Shown: in pieces, positions 53,653-64,000 of the stretch | Position numbering within the stretch: the first letter of the stretch is position 1 | Layout: the number at the start of each line of letters is the position of its first letter | Source: Chenopodium formosanum | Taxonomy: Eukaryota; Streptophyta; Magnoliopsida; Caryophyllales; Amaranthaceae | Direction of reading: 5' to 3' | Assembly (NCBI GenBank): GCA_024500155.1 | Contig: CM044869.1 | Location: forward strand, 49,989,898 to 50,053,897 | DNA length: 64,000 nucleotides | Translations under genes and position numbers: made by a program | The notes under the pieces: generated by a model | Seen by the model: only the letters and a program-made list of their open reading frames with translations | Database searches by the model: none | What the model was told of the DNA's origin: nothing

Positions 53653-55384
53653 TGTAACACCCCCGATTTACTATTAATAATAAACAATAAATAAAAGAAA
53701 AATAGACAACCTTTGAATAAAATTGCGGAAGCATACACCTAAATCGGAGGTATCACCGTCACACTTAACAACTTGTCAAGTGTTAAGGCTTACAAAATCC
53801 CAATAATTACAACCCAATAATCTAAGTGAGCTATTTATACAACTCTATAAATTAAACTGGTTATAACAAATTAATCGAAACACTTGAGCTCCTTTAGCTA
53901 CGATCATCTCTTGATCAACCTGTTACAATCTTGACTGCTCACCATTAAGGACAAATTCCAAAATAGATCATCGCAGGGCCACCATAAGAAAAAGACATGG
54001 CCGCAAACACAACTAGCACAACAAAACAATACACAAACGTCAGCAAAAAGCTAAGTAATCACCATACATCAGAATACAAAGAATAATATAATAATTAACA
54101 TTACTAGATCAATTAAACAATGTAGTTCGAAACTACATTACACATTGTACTCTGAAAAAAATAACCTTTATCAACTCAACCTCGAATAATAATACAATCC
54201 TTCACTCAATTAACTCATAACCAATAAGTGTGACATGCTCTTTGTTCTATACCTAGTCTTGGACATGGGTAATTCGAATAAATAAACCAACAAGTATAAA
54301 AACTTGAATACTCTCAATAACCAGAAAATACCTTGAACCAGACCACATACGGGCCAATTCCCACTGTAGGGGACCATAGAAAAATAAATAATAAAGATTG
54401 TACCTCATTCTTAACTCATGATCATTATCTCGTTACCAACATGCCAAGAACCAAGGTATATAACGCTGAGCCTCAAAACAAGAATAAAATAATAATCTCA
54501 ACCTTTTTGATCTCATACATCGATCAAATAATTATTCACAAACTAATACATAGTATCTCAATAATGGCACGAGTTCCCAAATTACATGACAATTCGATTC
54601 ATAATCTCTCAACTCTTAAAAAAAACACTAATAACCCAAATATAATCAAATCTCAACCCAAAAATAATAATCTACATTAACAACCCAAAAACCTCAATAA
54701 AACAATACTCTCTATAGCAACAACATTAAAACCCTAGAAATACTCAATCAATGTGACAATTAAATCATATAATACCACATACTAATCATATACATATAAA
54801 GCATGATCATAAATAATTCACAAATTATAAAATTTACACATAACAATACGGAGTACAATTTACTAACAATTTATAATCAAACAAATCAAAAAAAATTAAT
54901 TAAGGTCGTGTGATTACCATTCTAGAATTGACACCCAAATATTATAACTATACGCAAAACCAAAGCAACACCATCTCCGATCCACTCAAAACATGAGAAA
55001 CCATAATGGGTTTGTAAAGTAATGATAATATATATAAGTATGAGATTGATCATCAAAGAATTACATTGGGAAATTGGGTTTGGTGATGATGCGATGGTGT
55101 ATCAGAGATGAGAAATTGATATTGGCTAAAAAACAAGATCTTCTTTGCTTGCTAGGAATAAATGATGGAAATTACGGCTATTATACATAAGAAAGAATAA
55201 TGATTAAGCTAGGTTAACAAGTATTTATAGTTTTGTAAACAAAAGTTCTATTAGATGTAAAATAAGGTTTCAAACTTTCCAAAAATAAACTATGTATATA
55301 AGGAAGGTTACTTAACAATTAAAATAACTCAATTTATTAATAAAATATTATACGTATAATATCATAAAATATTTGAGTATTACA
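53653..55384 (-). mobile_element. Complete LTR of gypsy family A (minus)
   Basis: 1,732 bp; on the minus strand it starts TGTAATACTCAAATATTTTA and ends GGGGGTGTTACA. Directly upstream (minus) are the polypurine tract TTTTAAGGAGGGTAGAT and a hairpin. Its 3' end abuts the 3' end of the family B LTR with only AAG between. Confidence 0.85.
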
Positions 55385-55448
55385 ATCTACCCTCCTTAAA
55401 ACAAGTTTCGTCCCCGAAACTTAAAATAGAAAAATTTAGGGTATTACA
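55385..55448 (-). mobile_element. Terminal remnant of the family A element
   Basis: On the minus strand: TGTAATACCCTAAATTTTTC, which resembles an LTR start, then the hairpin AAGTTTCGGGGACGAAACTT (55403-55422) and the polypurine tract. This suggests a 5' LTR and interior almost wholly deleted. The outer flanks TGCAT (55449-55453) and AGCAT (48233-48237) match at 4 of 5 bases and may be the original TSD. Confidence 0.55.
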
Positions 55449-55501
55449 TGCATTTTTTACATTATCCATCTTTTACCCTTTTTCTTAAATCTCGTTCCAA
55501 A

Positions 55502-55810
55502 CAAGGGCGGAATCAAGGAGGGGCTAGGGTAGGCCATGGACACCCTCTTGATTCTGTTATAAAATTAAATTCTTACATAAGATATTGATGTTTTGCAGTT
55601 AGCCTAGTTGGTTTAGTTGAAATACGTAGGTGTTGTGTTTATATGTGGTTGCAACTTGCAAGTTCCAATCTTGCTATCTATATTCTAAATTTTTTTTTTT
55701 TAAGTTCTTTGGATAAAATTAATCCCAAATTGATTAAGTTAAAGTATTATTCACATGCTTTATTAATCAATCTTGGCCCCCCTAATATAAATTTTCTGGT
55801 TACGCCACTG
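55502..55810. mobile_element. hAT-type MITE
   Basis: 309 bp with exact 8-bp TSD GTTCCAAA (55494-55501 and 55811-55818). Ends CAAGGGCGGAATCAAGGAGG and, inverted, CAGTGGCGTAACCAGAAAAT. Confidence 0.88.
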
Positions 55811-55819
55811 GTTCCAAAC

Positions 55820-56479
55820 TAGGGTGTAAATGAGCCGATACGTTCATAAACTACTCGTGAACAAAGTTGGTCAAAACTCATTTATTAAGTAGCAAATAAG
55901 CTTGAACAAAAATCTTAAGCTTGTTAAATAAATGAACAAAGCTTGAACAACACCATGTTCGGCTCGAAAATGCTCGTGAACAACTCGTTTGTGCATATTT
56001 ATAAGTTTGTTCACGTTTGATTATAACTCGGTCAAAGCTTGCTCAAGCTCAGAAAATCTCTATTATATTAAAACTACTTTAGTATATTTATGTATCTTTT
56101 ACTCATATTTATTTGATAAGTTTACAAATTATTACATCTTATATAGGCATGAAAACTTTGGGATTACCTTTTTACTATAGAAAGAATGAAAACTTCTCAT
56201 ATAAAATTAAGTAGATGCATTAAAATTTAAAAGTTTAACGATATATATTGGACTCCTTTATTGAATAAAGCTCGTTCAAGTTCGACCTTAAATTCGAAAT
56301 ACAAATGAGCACGTTCGTGAACAAAGCTCAAACATGCCAAATCCTTAACGAGCCATGCTTGAACAAGATTTTTGAAAGCTCGTTCAAGCAGCTCGGAATA
56401 GCTCGAACACCAAATTTTCTTAACAAGCTTTGTTCGAACAGACTACAACTCGGCTTGACTCGGATTGTTTATAGCCTTA
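55820..56479. mobile_element. Degenerate hAT-like foldback element rich in GCTCGTTCAAG
   Basis: Begins TAGGGTGTAAATGAGCCGAT; the right side inverted reads TAAGGCTATAAACAATCCGA. Internal repeats of GCTCGTTCAAG/GAACAAAGCTTG type. Flanks TTCCAAAC and TTTCCAAC are similar but not exact. Confidence 0.55.
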
Positions 56480-56784
56480 TTTCCAACTCAAATTGCAATT
56501 TAAAAAAACAAAGAAAGCAATGTGTTAACTAAGGGAGGCTTTATTGCTTCAAGATTCAATGAAGTTCAAACATTTGGGTTAGGGTTTTTCAAACTAGGGG
56601 GCTTTTATATTTTTTTCACTGGCTGAATACACATGGCTTTTTTTTTATGCTTTTGATTTGGAAACAAGGCGTGTCTCTCGTGCTCGCATGGTTGGGTTGG
56701 AGCATGATTATCTAGACAACAGGATGAAATTCAAGGTCATAAAATTCTGTCATGTATGGGAGGAGGGTATAGTTTACTACTTTA

Positions 56785-57051
56785 CACTTTGTTTGGATTG
56801 CAAAGAAGGAAGGAAAGGGAGGGGAGGGGAAAAGGAGGAAGGGAAGGGAAAAGAAAGGGAGGGAGAGGTGAGCTTCATTTTCCCTCCATATCTCTCCAAT
56901 TTTGAAGGGATTATACTTATTAGAGAGAGAGGGAAAATAGATCCCTCCCTCTCCTTCCCCTTCCTTCCCCCAATCCTTTACCCAAACAAGAGAATTTGTC
57001 CCCCTCTCTTTCTCTTCTTTTTCTTTCATTTCTTTCTATCCAAACAAAGTG
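56785..57051. mobile_element. Tourist-like MITE, purine/pyrimidine foldback
   Basis: 267 bp with TSD TTA at 56782-56784 and 57052-57054. Ends CACTTTGTTTGGATTGCAAA and, inverted, CACTTTGTTTGGATAGAAAG. One arm is a long AGG/GGGA tract, the other its CCT/TCCC complement, so it can fold into an extended hairpin. Confidence 0.85.
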
Positions 57052-57054
57052 TTA

Positions 57055-58800
57055 GTGTATGTATCACAATATCTTTGGATCTCATATGTGCTTATGGAGA
57101 ATAATATTATTTTGAGCTATGATTCTATTACGAAGTAGTTTTTTTTCCTTATAATTGTTTTACAATATGGTAAATTAATCAGTCGTATTCACATGAATTA
57201 GTTTATTTAAGGATGGAAATTATAATCACATTTAATTAATTTGACTTGGGTAGTATCTTGTGTCCCATACATGTACTTTGTATTGAATCTGTATGCCATA
57301 TGCTCTAGTCTCATTTTCATAAACGATATATACAAAGTATTTATTTACACTTTGGGTTTGTGACTATATATGCCTCTACACGTACATGAATTGCTTGTTT
57401 TTTTACATGTATATCATGGCTTCTTATACTTTACGCATCTATGTGCTTTGAGTATATATAGTGCTTGGTTCTAATATCTGTGGTCTTTTATGTGTCTCCT
57501 ACAAGTACTCAAGTAAAAAAAATGGGATGACTGGTTGTTAGACGGAGTGTGGTAAGTGATGCATGCATGGTAGATGCATCCAACCTGGGTTACTAATGCA
57601 TGAAAAACAAATGTTATTAGTTTGTATAATATCTATCGTTGGACTGTGTTTAGGAGTAAGAATACATTTGACTAAATGACTAATGAGCATGGGTCTGTTT
57701 CCGGTTCTGTTCACGCTCCATCTTCTGCTGATGCTTCTGCTTTTGTATTAGTTGAAGTCTTTTGATCTGTTTTCTTCGATTATTAGATGGAATCGTGTTC
57801 CTAAGAAGGTCTTTTGGTGTATTTAAATGAACAATTAATTTTTTTTGGAAGCCTGCTGTTTGGCTTGTTTTTTGGTACAAAGACTACATTCCCAGCTTAT
57901 TATTGCTATATTTGTTGGGGACTTGGGGGTTTGTTTTTTTGTTTTGTTTTTGACGGGGTACTTGGGGGTTTGTTGTAATTATGAACTTAGCTTGGCTATG
58001 ACCTTTTTTTTTTTTTTTTTTTTTTTAAAGAATTGGCTATGGCCTTTTAATTAATCTAATCTTCGTATTTGTGTTAAAAAAATAACTAGTAAGCAAGGGG
58101 TTGGTTTGTTCATCATAAATGACAACAGTCAATGACCACTCACTCTGTTTTTCTAAGTGCATTGATTTGATCGGCATATAGTATTAGGTCTGGAAGTAAG
58201 TTGAATTCAGTAAAATGTTATATTGCTAGGATTTGTTGTGAATTTTAAAAAACAAGGGAAAAAAAAAGGATGATTGGTTGTTAGATGGAGTGCATGTGGT
58301 AGTGTGACTTACTCATGCAATAACCAGCTCCTTCATTTATTACTCGGAATTGTAAGTTACGAAGTATAACCACCGGGTCCAATTCTGATTCCGCAAGCAC
58401 AAGTTCCTAATCAATTTCAGTTCCAATTCCGAATACCCAAAATTTTTGCTCACCCTATTATCCGCTCAATCACTCATGGCGGGTACACTTTTTATACATT
58501 TTTTTGCCCCATCAACCGCAAAACCTCCCTCCATTTGTGTCAAGTTTAGTCGAGTCGGTTAGAGCTCCCCTCCCGATTTCAAAAGATATTGATATCGATT
58601 CTCATTACTCGCTCTTGTGCTGCTTTAAAAATAAAAAAATAATAATAAAAAAAAATAAAAATTAAAACGAAAGGAATTATTCAGGTACTCCAAGCCAAAA
58701 ATAAATTACGTAGTACAATCTTAAGGGGTATTTTAGACATTCCAAAAAATACAAGGGTAATTTGAAAATTTTCCCAAGGGGTATCTTAGGAAATTTTACT
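57055..58800. other. Intergenic region upstream of the IMPDH gene
   Basis: No supported gene. Contains two copies of GGATGA(C/T)TGGTTGTTAGA (around 57524 and 58267), two copies of ACTTGGGGGTTTGTT (57920-57975), a T run (58003-58026) and AAT-rich patches. Confidence 0.5.
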
Positions 58801-58882
58801 CTTTAAAAAGAACAAAAAGGTACTGTCGTGAGCAGAGGCGTATCATCGTGCCACAACCAGTCGCCGAAATTTACAAACCACA

Positions 58883-58890
58883 GTATAAAT
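58883..58890 (+). promoter_or_regulatory. Candidate TATA box of the IMPDH gene
   Basis: GTATAAAT upstream of a C/T-rich stretch, 707 bp before the ATG. A donor-like CG/GTATATG follows at 58926 and an acceptor-like TTTTGAAG/C at 59594, so a 5' UTR intron is possible but not proven. Confidence 0.35.
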
Positions 58891-59009
58891 CGGCAGCGAC
58901 TTCTTCAAACTCCGGCCATTTATTCGGTATATGTTCATTTTATCATAGTCTGAATTACTTATTTTGAATTATCAAACCATACTACTCAAAACAAGTTTAC
59001 TGTCAATTA

Positions 59010-59239
59010 GGGTTCGTTTGGCATTGCTGTGGTTTACTGTTTTTTGGTTTTTTGTTTATTAAAAGTATATGATATATGTTATATAATGAATAAAAAATTA
59101 TTTAAACTTATTAAAATCATAATAATTTTGAAAACTGACAACAGAAAAGTGGAAATACTTTTTAATTGTTTCCTGTTTTTGGTTTTTAGTTTTCAAAAAA
59201 ACAGAAAACCGAAAACTAAAAATGGTGCCAAACAAGCCT
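59010..59239. mobile_element. Tourist-like MITE in the IMPDH 5' region
   Basis: 230 bp, TSD TTA at 59007-59009 and 59240-59242. Ends GGGTTCGTTTGGCATT and, inverted, AGGCTTGTTTGGCACC. It lies between the candidate TATA box and the ATG. Confidence 0.75.
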
Positions 59240-59596
59240 TTAGTTATAAGTTTATTGATTAATACGAATTAAATTACAAACATTAAAAGAATGATATCAA
59301 TTTATTCTATTCTTTATACTACTGCTAATTCCAATTTCTGCTTAATGGGTGATAATTTTTAATTGATAGGAGTGTTAATTCTCACTAATAGATAAATGGG
59401 TGTTTGATTTTTCATCTGGGTTTTTGTTGATTTATGTTTTTATGAATTGTAACAACAAATTTGCTTGAAAATCTGAATTAAGGGTAGAATCTGGGTATAC
59501 TTTTTTGTGTTTTTAGTTATTTACTGATTTGTTCCAATTCTTGTTGATTGTTTACACCCCTAAAACCCTGAACCATTGATTTCTGATTTTGAAGCA

Positions 59597-62157
59597 ATGG
59601 AAGGAACACCCCAAAACCTAATTGTTGAAGATGGTTTCTCAGCAGAGAAGCTTTTTAATCAGGGGTATTCATATACCTATGATGATGTTATCTTTCTCCC
59701 TCGTAATATTGATTTTTGCAACGTATTCGGTTCAGCTTCAAACCAAGCTTACCAAAAACATTTCTCTATCTATCCCTTCTGTCTCCTCTCCTATGGACAC
59801 TGTCACCGAGTCTTACATGGCGGTAGCTATGGCGTCCCTTGGTGGGATTGGTATCTTACATTCCAACAATACCCCCTCTGAGCAATTTGCTCTCCTTCAG
59901 TCTGCCAAGTCCCGTCGTATCCCTTTTGTTTCGAATTTTGAGGTTAAGTCTCCCTCGGATGTGATTGAGTCAGAGTGTGATTTTGGTTACTGAGACGGGG
60001 AGCAGGTATTCAAGGGTTTTGGGGTATGTACTGAAGTCTGATTGGTTATACTTGAAGAATAAGGATGGTAGGGTTTGTGATTATATGTCAAAATTGGATT
60101 TTTCTGTGCCAAGTAGCTATCAGTTGGACCAAATTGCTGGGTTTTTGGGAGAGAAAGGGATTAAATTGGTGCCAACTGTGAGAGATAGTGATGGGGAAGT
60201 TGTCGATTTGATCACAGAGGATATTGAGAGGTTTCAAGAATATCCAAAGAGAGGTTTGCCATCATTAACACCTAATGGGGATTTCTTGGTGGGAGCTGCA
60301 ATAGGGACCAGAGACTCGGATAAAGAGAGGTTGGAATATTTGGTCAAGGGCGGTGTAGATGCAGTGGTGTTGGATAGTTCTCAAGGAAATTCTATTCATC
60401 AGTTGGATATGATTAAATATATAAAGAGGACATACCCAGAATTGGATGTCATGGGAGGGAATGTAGTGACTAAATACCAAGCTCAAAACTTGATTCAAGC
60501 CGGAGTTGATGGGCTGAGAGTTGGTATGGGATCTGGGTCAATTTGTACCACTCAGGAGGTCTGTGCTGTGGGTAGAGGGCAGGTAACTCTTCAGTCCTCT
60601 CTAAACTAGCTTTTTTGAATGCCTTTGTTATTTGAAAACTTATGTTTACTATACTTGTTAATGATTAGATATGTATGGAATGTCAAATCTCAAATTTATA
60701 CAAGTAAATGTTATAGCAGCTTCAGTTATCATAATGTTACATTTTTTCTAATTGCATTCTTACATTTTCTGTGGACAGTTCCTTCTGACCATTCATGCTA
60801 GCCAACCCCAAATCATTTTGGAACTAAGGCTTTGTTATTATTGTTGTTGTATATTCTTATTGCATTCATTTAATTTGAATCCTTATTGATCAGGGAGGGA
60901 TATAGGCATGATTTTTCTGTGTATGAAGGGATGTAACATTATGGAGAAAGTGGTAATTATCAATAAATGTACTCGTATTAGAGATGAATAGATGATCATG
61001 GCTAAAATTTTGCCATTGTTACTTGTTTCATATTTTCACTAAAGGTAGAAATGAAGATTAACCTCAGGAGGCGGTTGTTTAAATCAACACTCTGTTGTCT
61101 AATTATAATGCTACATGATTTTTCATTTTGTGTTAAGTTACTCTGTCGTCTAAGCTCTAATTTGTGCTTTCATGATTTTGAGTCTTGAGATTCTTAATGT
61201 TGCTTCGCTTGATTCTCTTTTCCTTTATTTTGTACTTTTGGTGATTAGCTAACTATATTGCTGACAAAATATTCTTTGGATACTAGGCTACTGCTGTATA
61301 CAAAGTTTCATCTATTGCTTCACAAAGTGGTGTACCTGTCATTGCTGATGGGGGCATATCAAACTTCGAACACATTGTTAAAGCCCTGGTTCTTGGGGCT
61401 TCTACTGTGATGATGGGAAGCTATCTTGCTGGTAGCAATGAGGCTCCTGGTGCTTATGTAGTTCAGGTATGCGCTGCTGGATACTTTATGATCCCTCATA
61501 TAGTCATAATTAGTAGTTAGTTAACATAATATTCTGAAACATTGATTTCTTTACTCTAGTCTCTAGGCATTTCATGTATTGTCAGTGAATTCCTGTTTAT
61601 GATTGATTAATTGTAGCTGGAGACTTGGAGTACAGTGTTCCCTCTAGTTAAAGTCAAGAAAACTAGTATTTCATACCTGATTAATTGGAGATGAGATTTT
61701 GTGTTAGGATGGTCATCGTCTAAAAAAATATCGAGGAATGGGCTCTTTGGAAGCAATGACAAAAGGAAGTGATCAGCGATATCTTGGGGACAAGTCTAAG
61801 CTTAAAATTGCACAAGGTGTTGTTGGAGCTGTTGCAGACAAGGGTTCTGTTCTAAAGTTCGTTCCATATGCAATGCATGCAGTTAAACAAGGTTTCCAGA
61901 ATCTTGGTGCCTCCTCACTTCAGTCAACCCATGATCTATTGAGATCAGAAGTATTAAGACTGGAGGTATGGCTTCATTTGATTTACCACTAATCTTACGT
62001 GTAGTAGTCTTTAATACTTGAGAGAGGTGCTCTAAAACTTCTTTATGCTCATGTGATCTGAATTGTTTGAATGATCCTATTATAGGCTTGAACTGGTGCA
62101 GCACAAGTTGAAGGTGGAGTCCATGGCCTAGTGTCTTATGAGAAGAAGGCATTTTAA
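59597..62157 (+). pseudogene. IMPDH: Inosine-5'-monophosphate dehydrogenase, disrupted
   Basis: IMPDH converts IMP and NAD+ to XMP, the committed step to guanine nucleotides. Exons: 59597-60582, 61287-61466, 61708-61965 and 62086-62157, all with GT-AG borders. Start MEGTPQNLIVEDGFSAEKLF, then YSYTYDDVIFLPRNIDF, SPMDTVTES and MASLGGIGILHSNN. A CBS-like segment follows (VTETGSRYSRVLGYVLKSDW), then VLDSSQGNSIHQLDMIKYIK, VGMGSGSICTTQEVCAVGRG with the active-site Cys, VIADGGIS, and the flap RGMGSLEAMTKGSDQRY. Lesions: an extra base in a T5 run at 59713-59717, a second +1 shift near 59983, and a TGA at 62089-62091 where the family has Arg (likely CGA to TGA), 22 codons before the normal stop at 62157. 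As written it encodes a truncated protein. Retained introns argue against a processed copy. Sequencing error is possible for the T run but does not explain all three. Confidence 0.92.
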
Positions 62158-62783
62158 ACAGAATTATGCTGACATATGCCTAGGGGTGCAGTGTATAACT
62201 ATACACAACTGAGCTTTGACTTACTGGTCAAATTGTATGCTTTATCTTGCTCTTTGTTTCTACTCCTCTTAACCAAACAGGTTAAACTACCTTGCTCTTT
62301 GTTTTTCCATATACAAAACCGAGCTTTAATTAGTGATGCTATGATCTTGCGTTGTGTATGCTTTATGTCCGGGACACAGAGTCTCAGAGAGCTGGGATAA
62401 TATGGCATGAACTTTCTCGGATCAAATTTGGATCCCTCAATTTGCATATCACTTGCCAAATGTAGCTAATTCATACTACGTAGGACAAAGAGTGAGCTTT
62501 CTCCGGGGGGTTTCGTTCCTTCTATGTGTGACATAGGTGGGAGGACTGTGGAGTCAGGCAGCAACTTAGCAAAGCAGCAAAGAATTCATCAGCAAGTTCA
62601 AAGGTGGAAAGGCTTGCAATTGCAAAAGCTGCTAGCTAAGCTTCTGTTTAGAAAGCTAATGTAGCTGAGATTTAGAACACTTTTGGTAATGGAGGGATAG
62701 AAAAGGAGTGTGGTACTGCCAAATAAACTACTCACTCCAATCTATTAATCCTGAATTTATGTTAACTCTACTTTTCTTTGAAA
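62158..62783. other. 3' flank of the IMPDH gene
   Basis: Probably 3' UTR in the first part. No second gene is supported; short frames on either strand look accidental. Confidence 0.45.
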
Positions 62784-62936
62784 CTAGAATGTGCCCGTGC
62801 TAATGCACGGGTTATAATTAAGGATAGGATTTAAAAAAAAAATACAAAGTATAGAGATGCAAATGGTATTTAATAAAACCAAATATAATAACAACAAAAA
62901 CCCTAAAAAATGAAAAAACAAAAACAAATAGATTGC

Positions 62937-62942
<6 letters not shown>

Positions 62943-62989
<47 letters not shown>
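62943..62989. repeat. Poly-A run (47 bp)
   Basis: A homopolymer between the Helitron hairpin and the RPA-like stop codon; low complexity. Confidence 0.95.
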
Positions 62990-62992
<3 letters not shown>

Positions 62993-63060
62993 AAGTGTTG
63001 AATTCATATAAAAAAAGAAAATTAAAGTCTTGAAATATTATGCTAAATGAATCTAAGTCT

Positions 63061-64000
63061 TCAATTGGATTGTCCACGCATCTCTCGTTTCAGATAATAG
63101 AATTTTTCTTCCCATTTTACTTGTAAAACACATGCAACTATTATATCATCATTTCCTATCTCAGGGACATGTAATATGAAAGTGAATGTATTCATCAATC
63201 GTTCACTCAGATACTCCTCTAGAAAGTAGTCTCCAAATTCCTGTTAATAAATAACAAATGTAGTCATTATGCCGGTGAGTAATTGCTTAATATATTTGAT
63301 TAAAGGATATACTCACATTATCTGTCATCGCTTGAATACTTGATATTGGACAACCGATAATCATCTCAGCATATTGGCCAAAGAGTGTAACAGACATTGT
63401 ATTGGTAGCGTCACCAATTTTTACATTGATTCTATATCTGTTATTATTGATATGATATAATTAGGTATAGTGATAAGTAAAGCAGGTTATAATTATATTT
63501 TTTTATATAAAATAAAAAAGTGAAAATACCTTGGCCTACTAAAAGAGGGGTCACACTCCTCACACATATCAGCTCTCCTTAAGTGTCGAGCACATGATTC
63601 ATACCAAATAGGCATAGAAGAATCAATAGATAACACCTTTGCTAGTACTCGAAAGTATTTTACCTGAAAACACACATAAAATATTTAATACCTCATGTAT
63701 AAGAAAATGAAATCAATAATTGTTGATATACATACATTATGAGCCGCTGAAAACTGATTTAATTTGATCCTTTTTGCATTAAACACCATTTCCATTTCAG
63801 AGATACTATTGGCTAATATCTGACTCCAGCTGATATGTTTTTGGACATATCCATCATCCGCATACCTATATGGGTTATATAAGTACATTAGTTTGCAATA
63901 TAAACTTACATTGTATATTATGATGTTTTTAGGCTTACCAGCCATGTAGATCATCAGTTTCATCAATATCAGGATCAATAAAAAGTCTGGTACGTCCAAC
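63061..64000 (-). CDS. RPA1-like single-stranded DNA-binding protein of a Helitron (3' part)
   Basis: Five exons on the minus strand: 64000-63939 (partial), 63865-63736, 63663-63530, 63437-63317 and 63240-63061, all with GT-AG borders, keep one frame open to a TGA at 63061. The protein matches the C-terminal DNA-binding domain of replication protein A large subunits: DDGYVQKHISWSQILANSIS, then KYFRVLAKVLSIDSSMPIWY, a zinc-ribbon-like ESCARHLRRADMCEECD (three Cys and a His rather than four Cys), RINVKIGDATNTMSVTLFGQ and YAEMIIGCPISSI. In the host, RPA coats single-stranded DNA during replication; the Helitron copy is thought to protect the rolling-circle intermediate. The gene is 273 bp from the Helitron 3' end. 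No lesion in the visible part, suggesting a fairly young or still functional copy. It could alternatively be a captured host RPA1 fragment. Confidence 0.8.

Larger units (their letters stand above)
62784..64000 (-). mobile_element. Helitron 3' end with RPA-like gene, continuing beyond the window
   Basis: On the minus strand the sequence ends in a GC hairpin CCCGTGC-ATTA-GCACGGG (62811-62794), six bases, then CTAG followed by T (62784/62783), the canonical plant Helitron terminus. The gene inside, on the same strand, is an RPA-like protein, which plant Helitrons commonly carry next to the Rep/helicase gene. The 5' part, with the helicase if present, lies right of 64000. Confidence 0.82.

Noticed and set aside
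56658..57104. Frame of 148 codons with Lys/Glu/Gly-rich region
   Set aside because: It is a purine tract of a Tourist-like MITE read in one frame; the complementary frame is equally long.
62199..62459. Minus-strand frame downstream of IMPDH
   Set aside because: No recognisable domain and lies in the likely IMPDH 3' UTR.

Overview
This window is plant nuclear DNA, AT-rich, consistent with a eudicot and possibly a Caryophyllales species (low confidence). The clues are plant-type Ty1/copia and Athila-type Ty3/gypsy retrotransposons, plant L1-type LINEs with a DUF4283-like ORF1, plant mariner and PIF/Harbinger transposons, a Helitron carrying an RPA-like gene, and host genes for a PR-1 protein, a secreted knottin-like peptide and IMP dehydrogenase. 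Most of the window is transposable elements, many nested. Most boundaries below rest on terminal repeats plus target-site duplications (TSDs) that can be read directly.

Layout: 333-3609 is a mariner-like element (MLE1). 4089-4302 is a Tourist-like MITE and 4423-5119 a Helitron-like end. 5127-7098 is a three-layer nest of small DNA elements. 7240-10055 is a truncated LINE. 10536-11051 (minus) is a PR-1 gene with one in-frame stop. 11317-34846 is a LINE with an 11-bp TSD and its poly-A tail, inserted 266 bp upstream of the PR-1 ATG. That LINE is broken by an Athila-type element (14495-30660, TSD TTCCA), itself broken by a copia element (19068-27522, TSD CGTAA), and by a solo LTR (32149-33905, TSD CTGGT). 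35190-39480 is a second mariner element (MLE2). 40518-44893 is a two-gene PIF/Harbinger element. 45160-47869 holds hAT and Tourist-like MITEs around the knottin-like gene (46817-47113, minus). 48238-55448 is a compound of two gypsy LTR families. 55502-57051 holds three MITEs. 59597-62157 is an IMP dehydrogenase gene with conserved introns but two frameshifts and a premature stop. 62784-64000 is the 3' end of a Helitron (minus) with an open, spliced RPA-like gene.

Most interesting: both mariner elements, although diverged from each other, carry a second reading frame at the end opposite the transposase and convergent with it. The two predicted products share an acidic first part, a hydrophobic V-V-(I)-P-D-(S/T)-P core, a basic cluster and a short C-terminal tail. 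In MLE1 this frame is fully open although the transposase has two frameshifts and a lost catalytic Asp. Also notable: a 17-bp palindrome family (CCGC-N9-GCGG and near variants) occurs 12 times in the Athila element, in opposite orientation in LTR and interior; and a young copia element (4 LTR differences in 790 bp) has a decayed interior and a GC-rich palindromic leader.

Host genes with support: PR-1-like (broken), knottin-like peptide (intact) and IMPDH (broken). I see no rRNA, tRNA or CRISPR arrays.
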